From JASGTU01 sp963821815 (GTDB lineage Bacteria; Chloroflexota; Anaerolineae; Caldilineales; Caldilineaceae): DNA of 64,000 nucleotides. A model generated the notes under the pieces. That model did not search any database. It was not told the origin of the DNA and worked only from the letters and a program-made list of their open reading frames with translations. Shown here in pieces: positions 34,141-42,693 of the stretch (position 1 is the stretch's first letter; each line of letters starts with the position of its first letter). A program made the position numbers and the translations under genes. The DNA is taken from NCBI GenBank assembly GCA_963821815.1, contig CAWGFG010000006.1, positions 682,001 through 746,000 of the forward strand, given 5' to 3'.

Positions 34141-34481
34141 CAATACAAAACGACGAAGAACCAGAATAGTATCTTCCAGAGCGAGTTCCAGAGAGTCCCC
34201 AGAGGCTGTGAAGGGGATAGCAGCGCAGGAAGTGAATGGGCTGGGGAGTCGAGCGTCGAACAGCAAAGCGCTAAGTAGATTGCTCCGGAGATGCCACCGT
34301 TATCAGGCAGCGGGACTAGGTGATCAGCCTGCTCCCGGTTGAGTGAGACTGGCTGCGACCTTGCGTTTCATGCAAGGTCTCTTTATTGCACGTAGCAACA
34401 GTCTAATGCGGGTGGCACCACGGGGTTATCGTACCTCGTCCCTGTACACGGAATATCCGTGGTATTGGGGACGAGGTTTTT
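34141..34481 (+). promoter_or_regulatory. T-box riboswitch, tryptophan-specific
   Basis: The leader has the T-box order of elements. Stem I (about 34152-34257) carries a GA-rich base, an AGTA-like bulge and AGAGAG. The specifier loop is GTGAA followed by TGG (34237-34239), a Trp codon. A stem III hairpin lies at 34357-34379. The T-box core CGGGTGGCACCACG is at 34409-34422. Its bulge TGGC would pair with the tRNA 3' end GCCA, which fits tRNA-Trp with G73. A terminator follows at 34434-34481. Known mechanism: uncharged tRNA-Trp stabilises the antiterminator and allows transcription of trpE and the genes behind it. Confidence 0.93.
34434..34481 (+). terminator. Regulatory terminator of the T-box leader
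   Basis: CCTCGTCCC (34434-34442) pairs with GGGACGAGG (34468-34476), with an inner ACGG/CCGT helix, followed by TTTTT (34477-34481). The 5' arm directly follows the T-box core, so antiterminator and terminator are mutually exclusive. Confidence 0.9.
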
Positions 34482-34568
34482 GCTTGTATCAACCGTCGCG
34501 AATCGACTCACCTTGACCTTAGTCGAAACACTGAACCATTGGTGTAGCGTGCAATGAAGGAGCATACG

Positions 34569-36077
34569 ATGACTCAGAAATACTATCCAACGCTGAGTGA
34601 AGCCCGAGCGCTTGCGGAGAACAACAGCTTGATTGCTGTGCACCGTGAATTACCGGCTGATTTGGAGACGCCTGTCTCGGTGTACATGAAACTGCGTGCA
34701 GGGCACTGCGGTCCGAGCTTCCTTCTTGAATCTGTCGAAAAGGGAGAGCAACTGGGCCGTTATAGCTTCATCGGCGTACATGCACCCATGACGGCTGTTG
34801 CGTACGGAGACAAAACCATCATTGGCGGGGCTGGCGGCGCCGTGTTGGAAGAGCACGAAGGCGATCCGCTCGAAGTGGTGCGCCAGCTTATGCAGGACCG
34901 TTCGCCCAATCGACTGGCGGGGTTGCCTCGCTTTACAGGCGGAGCAGTTGGCTACTTCGGCTACGATCTCGTGCGCTTTATGGAGAAACTGCCGGACACG
35001 GCGGAGCGAGAACTCACCGTTCCCGATATGGTGCTGCTGTTCAGCGACAATCTCGTCGTCTTCGACCACGTTCGCCACAAACTCACCATCATCGCCAACA
35101 TGCGTACGCAAGACGATCTTCGCGCATCCTATGCCGATGCCATCGCCCGCATCGATAACATCGTGGCAGACCTGCACGAGCCGCTAACGGTGCCCGAAAC
35201 GCCGGAGTACCAGTCGGATGCAAAGTGGGAGAGCAACCTGACACAGGATGAATTCGAAGCCAATGTACTTGCAGCAAAGGAGTACATTGCAGCAGGCGAT
35301 ATATTCCAAGTCGTCCTCAGCCAACGCCTGAGCCGCGATACCAAGGCGGACCCGCTCACCATCTATCGCGCATTGCGAATGCTCAATCCGTCGCCGTACA
35401 TGTACTTCCTGGATTTTAACGGCGTAGCCGGCATTGAAGGCGAGCCAGTTCGCATTATCGGCTCAAGCCCGGAGCTGCACGTGCGCCTGGATGATAATGT
35501 CGCATTCCTCCATCCTATTGCCGGCACACGATGGCGAGGCAAGACGCAGGAAGAGGACGACGCACTGGCGGAAGAGTTGTTGGCGGACCCGAAAGAGCGT
35601 GCCGAGCATGTCATGCTGGTGGACTTGGGGCGAAATGATCTCGGTCGCGTTTGCGAGTACGGTACCGTTACCGTACCGACCATGATGGCCATCGAACGCT
35701 ACAGCCATGTCATGCACATTGTCAGCGATGTGCGCGGCACGCCGCGACCGGACCAGGACGCCTTTGCTCTATTGCGCGCTACATTCCCGGCAGGCACTGT
35801 GAGCGGAGCGCCGAAAATCCGTGCCATGGAAATCATAGAAGAACTGGAGGGAACGCGCCGCGGACCCTATGCCGGCGCAGTAGGCTACATCTCCTATGAC
35901 GGAACCATGGATACGTGCATCACCATCCGCACAATCGTCATGCAAGGCCAACGCTGTCATCTACAGGCAGGTGGTGGAATTGTTGCCGATAGCGAACCGA
36001 CCTATGAATACAATGAGTCCTTGAACAAAGCTCGCGCACTCTCCGTTGCTGTAGACCAAGCCGAGCAAGGGCTGTAA
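34569..36077 (+). CDS. trpE: Anthranilate synthase component I
   Basis: A 502-residue chorismate-utilising enzyme. With TrpG it converts chorismate and glutamine to anthranilate. I place the start at the second ATG (34569), because AAGGAG (34557-34562) overlaps the first ATG (34554) and is well spaced for the second. The feedback-site region includes LLESVEKGEQLGRYSF near residue 46. The catalytic C-domain has IFQVVLSQR, PSPYMYFLDF, HPIAGTRWRGK, LVDLGRNDLGRV, FPAGTVSGAPKIRAME and GAVGYISYDG. It is the first gene under T-box control. Confidence 0.96.
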   Translation: MTQKYYPTLSEARALAENNSLIAVHRELPADLETPVSVYMKLRAGHCGPSFLLESVEKGEQLGRYSFIGVHAPMTAVAYGDKTIIGGAGGAVLEEHEGDPLEVVRQLMQDRSPNRLAGLPRFTGGAVGYFGYDLVRFMEKLPDTAERELTVPDMVLLFSDNLVVFDHVRHKLTIIANMRTQDDLRASYADAIARIDNIVADLHEPLTVPETPEYQSDAKWESNLTQDEFEANVLAAKEYIAAGDIFQVVLSQRLSRDTKADPLTIYRALRMLNPSPYMYFLDFNGVAGIEGEPVRIIGSSPELHVRLDDNVAFLHPIAGTRWRGKTQEEDDALAEELLADPKERAEHVMLVDLGRNDLGRVCEYGTVTVPTMMAIERYSHVMHIVSDVRGTPRPDQDAFALLRATFPAGTVSGAPKIRAMEIIEELEGTRRGPYAGAVGYISYDGTMDTCITIRTIVMQGQRCHLQAGGGIVADSEPTYEYNESLNKARALSVAVDQAEQGL

Positions 36078-36129
36078 CATCCTCGCTAAAGAATACCAAA
36101 TGGTATGAATCGAACATTAGGAGCTGATA

Positions 36130-37206
36130 ATGACTGAAACAATGATGCGAAAACGGATTCTCACAGGCGATCGACCGACCGGTAAGCTGCACCTCGGCCA
36201 CTTTATCGGCAGCCATCGGCACCGGCTTGCCCTGCAAGATGAATATGAATGCTTTTTTCTGGTCGCAGACCTGCACATGTTGACCACCAAACCGGACAAA
36301 GAGAGCATTCTCAACATATCCGACAACGCTCGTTCCATCGTCATGGACCATCTGGCTATCGGCATTGACCCCGAAAAGGTAACGTTCTGTCTGCAGTCGG
36401 CCATTCACGAGACCTACGAGTTGACTTTGCTGATCAGCGGGTTGATCACAGTCGAGCGCCTGCAACAGCTGCCCACGATCAAAGACATGGCAGCTGCCGC
36501 CAATATGGACCAGATTCCATACAATCTGCTGGGCTATCCGGTGCTGCAGGCGGCTGACATACTGTTGCCACGTGCGGACCTGGTGCCGGTTGGCAAGGAC
36601 AATGAGAGCCACGTAGAGCTGACGCGCCAGATCGCGCGCCGCTTCAACAATGCCTACGGCGAGGTCTTCCCACTACCGGCTCCTTACGTGGTTGGCGGTA
36701 CGCTTATTGGCACGGACGGCCAAGCCAAGATGAGTAAGAGCCTGGACAATGCCATCTTCCTCAGTGACGATGAAAAGGCCGTTACCCGGCGCGTCATGAG
36801 CATGTACACCGATCCGAACCGTGTTACGGCGGATGTACCTGGCCGCGTGGAAGGCAATCCAGTCTTCGTCTACCATGATGCGTTCAATCCCAACAAGGAA
36901 GAGGTCGAGGATCTCAAAGAACGATATCGCACAGGCAACGTCGGCGATGTAGAGGTGAAACAGAAACTGGCAAAGGCGCTTAATGACTTTCTCGATCCCA
37001 TGCGCGAACGTCGAGCATATTACGAATCGCAAACAGGCTTCGTGGATGAACTACTATACGAAGGCACAATGCACGCTCGTGAAGAGGCGCGAACAACGCT
37101 GATCGAAGTCAAGAAGGCCATGGGCTTAACTGGCGTGTGGAACCGAATCTCCCGCTCAGCCGAAAAACGTCGGAAGAAAATTGAAAAGGCGACAGCAGAA
37201 GCGTAG
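36130..37206 (+). CDS. trpS: Tryptophanyl-tRNA synthetase
   Basis: A 358-residue class I aminoacyl-tRNA synthetase that charges tRNA-Trp. The HIGH-type motif is TGKLHLGHFIG near residues 17-27 and the KMSKS motif is intact near 200. RLQQLPTIKDMA and DILLPRADLVPVGKDNESHVELTRQIARRFN are seen in pieces as family motifs. TTAGGAG precedes the ATG. It lies between trpE and trpG, 52 bp after trpE, so it shares the Trp T-box leader: low charging would raise both charging enzyme and biosynthesis. Whether it is the only TrpRS in the genome cannot be told. Confidence 0.95.
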   Translation: MTETMMRKRILTGDRPTGKLHLGHFIGSHRHRLALQDEYECFFLVADLHMLTTKPDKESILNISDNARSIVMDHLAIGIDPEKVTFCLQSAIHETYELTLLISGLITVERLQQLPTIKDMAAAANMDQIPYNLLGYPVLQAADILLPRADLVPVGKDNESHVELTRQIARRFNNAYGEVFPLPAPYVVGGTLIGTDGQAKMSKSLDNAIFLSDDEKAVTRRVMSMYTDPNRVTADVPGRVEGNPVFVYHDAFNPNKEEVEDLKERYRTGNVGDVEVKQKLAKALNDFLDPMRERRAYYESQTGFVDELLYEGTMHAREEARTTLIEVKKAMGLTGVWNRISRSAEKRRKKIEKATAEA

Positions 37207-37346
37207 GACTAACCGGTAATTGGCAAGCGCTTCGAAAGCACGTGTTTGAGCGAGAACGTAGCATACAGGCAGTGTATTCGTTCTGATGTCGGTCCAGTGA
37301 TCTGAGCGTACCAACGTTCATATAAAAATCAGTAAGGAGCGGACCT

Positions 37347-37973
37347 ATGTTGGCAGTGATAGACAACTATGATTCATTCACATACAATCTTGTTCAGTTC
37401 CTAGGCGATCTGATCATCCGCGAGAAGACGCCGGGGGCTTACACTGATGAAGAAATCCGTGTCTGGCGCAATGATGAGGTCACTGTGGACGAGCTGGTCA
37501 ATACCAATCCAACGCATATCATCATCAGTCCGGGCCCTGGCACACCAGAAGAGGACAGCGGCATCAGCAATGACGTGATCAAGCACATGGGGCCAAACAC
37601 GCCTGTTCTCGGCGTCTGTCTCGGCCAGCAGTGTATCGGCCATGTATTCGGCGGCGAAGTGATTCGTGCGCCGCGGCTTATGCACGGCAAGGTCAGCCCC
37701 GTGCACCACAAGAGCGACGGTCTGTTCAAGAACGTGCCTTCGCCCTTCATGGCAACTCGCTATCATAGCCTGATCGTAGCCGAACCGCTGCCGGATGTAC
37801 TGGAGCCAACCGCGTTCACGTCCGAGGGCGAGCTTATGGGACTGCGACATCGTGCGTATCCCATCGTGGGCGTTCAATTCCATCCGGAAAGCATCCTAAC
37901 AGAGAATGGCAAAAAGATCCTGGCCAATTTCCTAAAGATGGAAGCGAACGGCTCGAACTCGCGCAAGGCTTAG
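37347..37973 (+). CDS. trpG: Anthranilate synthase component II (glutamine amidotransferase)
   Basis: A 208-residue class I glutamine amidotransferase that supplies ammonia to TrpE. The N-terminus IDNYDSFTYNLVQFLG, the oxyanion SPGPGTPEEDSG, the nucleophile Cys in GVCLGQQCIGH (about residue 91) and the His-Glu pair in FHPESI complete the triad. AAGGAG precedes the ATG. A 140-bp gap to trpS may hold an internal promoter, but I see none clearly. It could also serve p-aminobenzoate synthesis. Confidence 0.94.
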   Translation: MLAVIDNYDSFTYNLVQFLGDLIIREKTPGAYTDEEIRVWRNDEVTVDELVNTNPTHIIISPGPGTPEEDSGISNDVIKHMGPNTPVLGVCLGQQCIGHVFGGEVIRAPRLMHGKVSPVHHKSDGLFKNVPSPFMATRYHSLIVAEPLPDVLEPTAFTSEGELMGLRHRAYPIVGVQFHPESILTENGKKILANFLKMEANGSNSRKA

Positions 37974-37991
37974 TACAAGGGGGAAACCGCA

Positions 37992-39038
37992 ATGGAATTG
38001 ACTGACATTCAACTGGCCATCCACGCGCTCCTCGATGGTGAGGACATCACAAAGGAGCAGGCCGATGCAGCCATGACGCAGATTATGACCGATCAAGCCA
38101 CGCAGGCTCAGATCGGGGCATTTCTTGCCGCACTACGTGCAAAAGGCGAAAACGTGGACGAGATCACAGGCTGTGCTGAAGCCATGCGACGTGTTGCCGT
38201 TCAGGTGGAACCGCGGCTTGGAGAAACACCGCTGATCGATATTGTCGGAACCGGCGGTGACGGCACGCAGAAGTTTAATATCAGCACGATCGCCGCCTTT
38301 GTCATCGCTGGAGCCGGCGAGAAGGTTGCCAAGCACGGCAACCGTTCCAATCAGCGCGCCGGCAGCGCCGATGTGTTGGATGCGTTAGGCGCACATCTCC
38401 CGCTGACGGCCGACCAGGCTGCCGAATGTATTGATGAACTTGGCATTGCTTTTCTATTCGCACCCGCCTACCACCCTGCCATGCGTTTCGCCATCGGTCC
38501 TCGCCGCGAACTCGCGGCCCGAACTGTCTACAATATTCTTGGTCCACTCACAAATCCTGCGCCTACGACTCATCAGGTGGTCGGAGTCTATTCGTCGGAT
38601 CTGCTCGGTTTCATGGCAGACGTGCTGTACAACATGGGCAGTCGTGGAGCGTATGTCGTGCACGGACACTATGAAACAGGATCGGGCTTGGACGAATTCA
38701 CGACAACCGGCCCTATGGAAATCGCACATCTCCACAACGGAGAGATCACCATAATGGAGTTGACACCGGAAGATCTAGGTCTTGAGCGAGCGACCATGGC
38801 TGATCTGCAAGGTGGTGATGCGTCGATGAACGCGTCCATCGCCCGTGACGTACTTAGTGGCGAACTCGCCGGTCCAAAGCGGGATGTCGTGCTGCTCAAC
38901 GCGGGCGCGGCGCTGGGTTTAGTCCACAGTGACATCGCGACTGGAATTGAGATGGCCGCTGCGAGCATTGACTCAGGCTCGGCGCTGTCCAAGTTGAACG
39001 AGTATATCAAACGAACCCAGTCGTACGCGACCGCATGA
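37992..39038 (+). CDS. trpD: Anthranilate phosphoribosyltransferase
   Basis: A 348-residue enzyme that joins anthranilate and PRPP. The PRPP-binding GTGGDG lies near residue 85. KHGNRSNQRAGSADVLDALG and AARTVYNILGPLTNPA are the expected anthranilate- and metal-binding motifs (SNQRAG replaces the usual S-S-x-x-G-S form). It lies 18 bp after trpG, and a GGGGGAAACC stretch precedes the start. Length is normal. Confidence 0.95.
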   Translation: MELTDIQLAIHALLDGEDITKEQADAAMTQIMTDQATQAQIGAFLAALRAKGENVDEITGCAEAMRRVAVQVEPRLGETPLIDIVGTGGDGTQKFNISTIAAFVIAGAGEKVAKHGNRSNQRAGSADVLDALGAHLPLTADQAAECIDELGIAFLFAPAYHPAMRFAIGPRRELAARTVYNILGPLTNPAPTTHQVVGVYSSDLLGFMADVLYNMGSRGAYVVHGHYETGSGLDEFTTTGPMEIAHLHNGEITIMELTPEDLGLERATMADLQGGDASMNASIARDVLSGELAGPKRDVVLLNAGAALGLVHSDIATGIEMAAASIDSGSALSKLNEYIKRTQSYATA

Positions 39039-39138
39039 GCGTCTGGCTTCGTACCTCATTGTTATGGCGTTGGTGTATTCAGAGCGTATGCTATTTCACA
39101 ATTTACAGAGTACCCGACCGAAAGCGGATAGCAAGCTT

Positions 39139-39993
39139 ATGGCAAAACATTCAAAATTGGATATCGCAAAATACAAGGGGCAAGTCCTAGACCACATCAT
39201 GGCGTGGAAGCGGCTGGAAGTGGAGTCCAATATGCAGGAGCTTCCGCTGGATCAGGTGCGCGCCTTCTGCTATGTGAGTCCGCCTGCGCTGGATTTCTAC
39301 GCTGCACTAAAAGCCGAATCCGGCGCTAGCCTCATTGCCGAGATTAAGCGTGCCAGCCCGAGTCGCGGGCTAATTGCCAAGGATTGGGATCCTGTTCTAA
39401 TCGGAGAAACCTACGCCCGGTCTGGCGCTGCAGCCATTTCTTGCCTAACCGACAGTCGCTTTTTCCAGGGGCGACTGGAATACCTGACCAACGTCAAAGA
39501 ACGTCTCCGGGAGATAAAACTGAACGTTCCAGTCTTGCGCAAGGACTTCATCTTCCACGAATATCAGGTCTACGAGGCACGTATGGCGGGTGCTGACGCC
39601 ATACTATTGATTGTGTCGACGCTCGGTGACAGTGAGCTGCGTGCGCTTCTTGCGCTAACGAGAAAGCTGGGGATGGAGGCGATTATCGAATGTCACGACG
39701 AGGCTGAGGTAGAGCGTGCGCTCGGCATCGATGCTCGTATCATCGGCGTCAATAACCGCGATCTGAAGACTTTTGAGGTAGACATTCGGACCACCGAACG
39801 TCTGCGACCGATGATCCCGCAGGACGTCATGCTGATAGCAGAGAGCGGAATACGCGATACGGACGACGTTATTGCCATGGCTGCGATGGGCGCAGACGCG
39901 ATTCTCGTGGGCGAGACCTTCTGTAAGCTTCCGCAATCTCAACGAGCCGCGAAAGTACGTGCGTTTGTCGCAGCAGGTCGTGTGCCCGAATAA
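39139..39993 (+). CDS. trpC: Indole-3-glycerol phosphate synthase
   Basis: A 284-residue TIM-barrel enzyme from the ATG at 39139; upstream ATGs at 39064 and 39088 would add a poorly conserved N-terminus, and no start has a strong ribosome site. It makes indole-3-glycerol phosphate from CdRP. Family motifs include LIAEIKRASPSRG, ISCLTDSRFFQG, VLRKDFIFHEYQVYEARMAGADAILLI (in part), IGVNNRDLKTFEVD and LIAESGIRDTDD. The trpF start follows the stop by one base. Confidence 0.92.
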   Translation: MAKHSKLDIAKYKGQVLDHIMAWKRLEVESNMQELPLDQVRAFCYVSPPALDFYAALKAESGASLIAEIKRASPSRGLIAKDWDPVLIGETYARSGAAAISCLTDSRFFQGRLEYLTNVKERLREIKLNVPVLRKDFIFHEYQVYEARMAGADAILLIVSTLGDSELRALLALTRKLGMEAIIECHDEAEVERALGIDARIIGVNNRDLKTFEVDIRTTERLRPMIPQDVMLIAESGIRDTDDVIAMAAMGADAILVGETFCKLPQSQRAAKVRAFVAAGRVPE

Positions 39994-39994
39994 T

Positions 39995-40708
39995 ATGGCA
40001 ACTGGCGGTACTAGCGAATGTAGCGTGCGCGTCAAGATATGTGGCATCACCAATAACGACGACGCCATTTGTGCATACGAAGCCGGCGCGGACATGCTAG
40101 GCTTCATCTTTGCGCAGAAGTCGCCGCGCTATATCACGTATGACAACGTTCGCCAGATAGTAAATGAACTGAACGCTTGGCTTTCCCATCACGGGCAGAC
40201 GAAGACGACGCTGAAGCCTAAGCTGTGCGGGGTCTTTGTGAACGAGGAACCAAGTTGCGTACTGGAATTATTGCGGTCCGGTACTATCGACTACGCACAG
40301 ATGCATGGCGAAGAGACGCTGCAACAGGTCGAGTCCTACCAAGGGCGCGCCTATAAGGTGCTGCGTCCGAACAATGCAGGTTATGCTGAGATACTGCCTA
40401 CGGCAAAGACATATGCAAGCGCTGGCGTTTCGGCTGGACCCAGCATTCTCCTGGATGCGTACTCACCCGCTGCTTATGGTGGTACCGGCTTGCGGACCGA
40501 CTGGCAATTGGCTGCCGCGCTCGCCAAGTCTATCGACGGTCTTATGCTTGCCGGAGGACTAACGCCGGACAATGTCGCAGAAGCAGTTTCGACAGTGCGA
40601 CCTTGGGCGGTTGACGCTAGCAGCGGTGTTGAAGAGTCGCCCGGGAGGAAGGACCACGAGGCCGTTCGGCGATTTGTGCAGGCTGCTAAACGTGCGATGC
40701 CCCACTAG
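39995..40708 (+). CDS. trpF: Phosphoribosylanthranilate isomerase
   Basis: A 237-residue TIM-barrel isomerase of PRA to CdRP. The start at 39995, one base after the trpC stop, gives the canonical VRVKICGITNNDDA about 12 residues in. GADMLGFIFAQKSPRYI, YAQMHGEE, LLDAYSPAAYGGTG, LAGGLTPDNVAEA and VDASSGVEESPGRKD are typical. A longer open frame begins at 39872 inside trpC and is not meaningful. It closes the trp genes here; trpB and trpA do not follow. Confidence 0.94.
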   Translation: MATGGTSECSVRVKICGITNNDDAICAYEAGADMLGFIFAQKSPRYITYDNVRQIVNELNAWLSHHGQTKTTLKPKLCGVFVNEEPSCVLELLRSGTIDYAQMHGEETLQQVESYQGRAYKVLRPNNAGYAEILPTAKTYASAGVSAGPSILLDAYSPAAYGGTGLRTDWQLAAALAKSIDGLMLAGGLTPDNVAEAVSTVRPWAVDASSGVEESPGRKDHEAVRRFVQAAKRAMPH

Positions 40709-40849
40709 CGCCGTACGCCGCTTCAAGACAGCAGGCTCGATTGTGAGTTTTTAACCCGTACTGGAACGGTTTATACTCATTGCCTGAGTAGGTTCTAAAA
40801 CGTGCTACACCACCGTGCGCGTTGACCATTGAGGTGCGCATAAACGATT

Positions 40850-42118
40850 ATGGAGATTCTAGGGGGACCGCTATTTGCTGTGGCAGGCGCCGGTGAGTCA
40901 CATGGACCGGCAATCACCACAATCGTATACGGTTGTCCGCCGGGACTCTTGCTCAGCAGGGAGTGCATTCAGCACTACCTGGACCAACGAAGACCCGGCA
41001 GCAACAAACATGGCACACCACGCAGAGAATCCGACAAAGCGGTCATCCTATCCGGGCTCTATCACGACGATCCCGATGTACTATTCGGATCATCGAAAGT
41101 CGCTACACAAGTTGAGGAAGTGGATTCGTCAGCGCAAGGCTATGAGGAAGGATTCACCACGGGCGAACCGATCGCCGTTGTGGTGCTTTCATCCAGCCAC
41201 CGTTCTGATGACTATGCGCAATTCACTGGCGACACCGGCGAAGTGCGACCGGGTCACACCGACCTGGTCAAATACCACAAGTCCCAAGGGTACGTGGACA
41301 TTCGTGGCGGAGGACGGTCCAGCTACCGCTCTACAATTAGCGATGTGGTCGGCGGCTCCATCGCCCGCGAACTGCTGCGAACTTATTTTCAGACACAGTT
41401 CATTTCATCCATTTGCCAGGTCGGTCCGTTGAAAAGTGAAATCTCGCTCAAGCAATCGGTAAACGAGTTGGCTGGCAAGTATCGTCCGAATCGCATCCCG
41501 CAGTCGGAGATTGATGCACTCCGCGAGCGGATCGAAAATTCAACCATACGCAGCGTGGACGCGAAGTTCGCCGATGAAGCCGCAGAACTAATTAAACAGA
41601 CACGCATCGCCGGAGACTCGTTAGGTGCTGCCTTGGAGGTTGTGGCAGTCAACCCGCCAGCGCTGGCAGGCGACCCGCTCTACAACAGCTTGAAACTGCG
41701 CGTTATGGGCGCACTCGGAGGTCTCAACGCTGTCCAGTCGGTCGAGGCTGGAGACGGAATCGATGTAGTCAGCAGGCGCGGGAGTGAAAACAACGACTCC
41801 ATCCGCAGCGAAGGCTATCAGAGTAACAGCCACGGCGGCCTCATCGGCGGGATTACGACCGGTATGCCGCTGGTCTTCCGGGTCGGATTCAAACCAACCT
41901 CGACGATCACTTTGCCGCAGCAGTCGGTGCGCAAGAATCTAGAAGAAATTGACTTTCAGGTAAAGAAGGGCCGCCATGATCCCTGCGTGGGTGTGCGAGC
42001 CGGAGTCACACTGGAGTCGCGCATGGCCATCGAATTAGCCAACGCAGTGCTAATGCACCAGGCGTCTCGGCTGGACCCGTCTCAGTTCCAACTGTTTGGC
42101 GGCGCAATCAATGGCTAG
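40850..42118 (+). CDS. aroC: Chorismate synthase
   Basis: A 422-residue FMN-dependent enzyme that turns EPSP into chorismate. It has AGESHGPAITTIVYG, QRRPGSNKHGTPRRESD, GHTDLVKYHKSQ and RGGGRSSYR. Later come SRRGSENND, SNSHGGLIGGITTGMPLVFRVGFKPTSTI (in pieces) and GRHDPCVGVRAG. Slightly longer than the usual 360-400. It lies 141 bp after trpF, with a TATACT near 40772 that could be a -10. Its last 8 nt overlap the kinase start (42111). Confidence 0.93.
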   Translation: MEILGGPLFAVAGAGESHGPAITTIVYGCPPGLLLSRECIQHYLDQRRPGSNKHGTPRRESDKAVILSGLYHDDPDVLFGSSKVATQVEEVDSSAQGYEEGFTTGEPIAVVVLSSSHRSDDYAQFTGDTGEVRPGHTDLVKYHKSQGYVDIRGGGRSSYRSTISDVVGGSIARELLRTYFQTQFISSICQVGPLKSEISLKQSVNELAGKYRPNRIPQSEIDALRERIENSTIRSVDAKFADEAAELIKQTRIAGDSLGAALEVVAVNPPALAGDPLYNSLKLRVMGALGGLNAVQSVEAGDGIDVVSRRGSENNDSIRSEGYQSNSHGGLIGGITTGMPLVFRVGFKPTSTITLPQQSVRKNLEEIDFQVKKGRHDPCVGVRAGVTLESRMAIELANAVLMHQASRLDPSQFQLFGGAING

Positions 42119-42686
42119 GTACCCCGCTAGGTATTTGGTTCTCATGAAAGGCTTTCCGGCTACCGGCAAAAGCACATTGGCAAGAGGGCTCAGCCGAAAA
42201 CTCGGTTGGCCGCTCATCGACAAGGACGACGTCAAGGATCACACGCTGCGTTTGGAGAACGGCAACGAACTGGCCTATGAGATTATGTGGTCCATCTGTG
42301 AACGTCAGTTGTCACAAGGCCTTAGCGTCATAATCGATTCGCCGCTTACCTATCCCGTAGCGTTTGATACGGGCGTAGCATTGTCAAAACAATACAGGGC
42401 TCGCCTGCTTGTTGTCGAGACAGTGCTGAACGAGCGTGAATGGCGCAGACGGCTTGACGCTCGTAACCCAGCCTACTCGCAACATAAGATCGCCAGTTGG
42501 GAGGACATGACTGACCTCTTGGTGCGATATGACGGCTGCTGGAACTATGAGATTGCTCCGGAATCGCATCTGGTAATAGACGATAGCGTACGACGGAAAG
42601 GCGCTCTTGAGGCCGTCCTGGCGCGCATACAGCCAACCAGACAAAGGATTGTGTCCAGATCAAGTAAACATAAACAGGGAGCATAG
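42111..42686 (+). CDS. P-loop kinase-like ATPase (AAA_33 type), substrate unknown
   Basis: From ATG 42111, overlapping the aroC stop by 8 nt, the product has 191 residues. Walker A is GFPATGKST at residues 14-22. IDKDDVKDHTLR (about 41-52) and the second Asp in VIIDSPLTYP look like the substrate and magnesium loop of small-molecule or RNA-repair kinases. ERRRRLDAR-like EWRRRLDARN resembles a lid. It is not shikimate kinase, because the next gene carries that. Translational coupling to aroC suggests a role linked to aromatic metabolism, but this is only context. Confidence 0.75.
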   Translation: MARYPARYLVLMKGFPATGKSTLARGLSRKLGWPLIDKDDVKDHTLRLENGNELAYEIMWSICERQLSQGLSVIIDSPLTYPVAFDTGVALSKQYRARLLVVETVLNEREWRRRLDARNPAYSQHKIASWEDMTDLLVRYDGCWNYEIAPESHLVIDDSVRRKGALEAVLARIQPTRQRIVSRSSKHKQGA

Positions 42687-42693
42687 ACTTAAC

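Noticed and set aside
34357..34380. A second terminator within the trp leader (GACCTTGC hairpin plus T-rich tail)
   Set aside because: It lies where stem III of a T-box is expected, upstream of the T-box core, and its tail is weak.
34383..34643. Minus-strand open frame across the trp leader
   Set aside because: It overlaps the T-box terminator and the trpE start and has no protein-like features or ribosome site.
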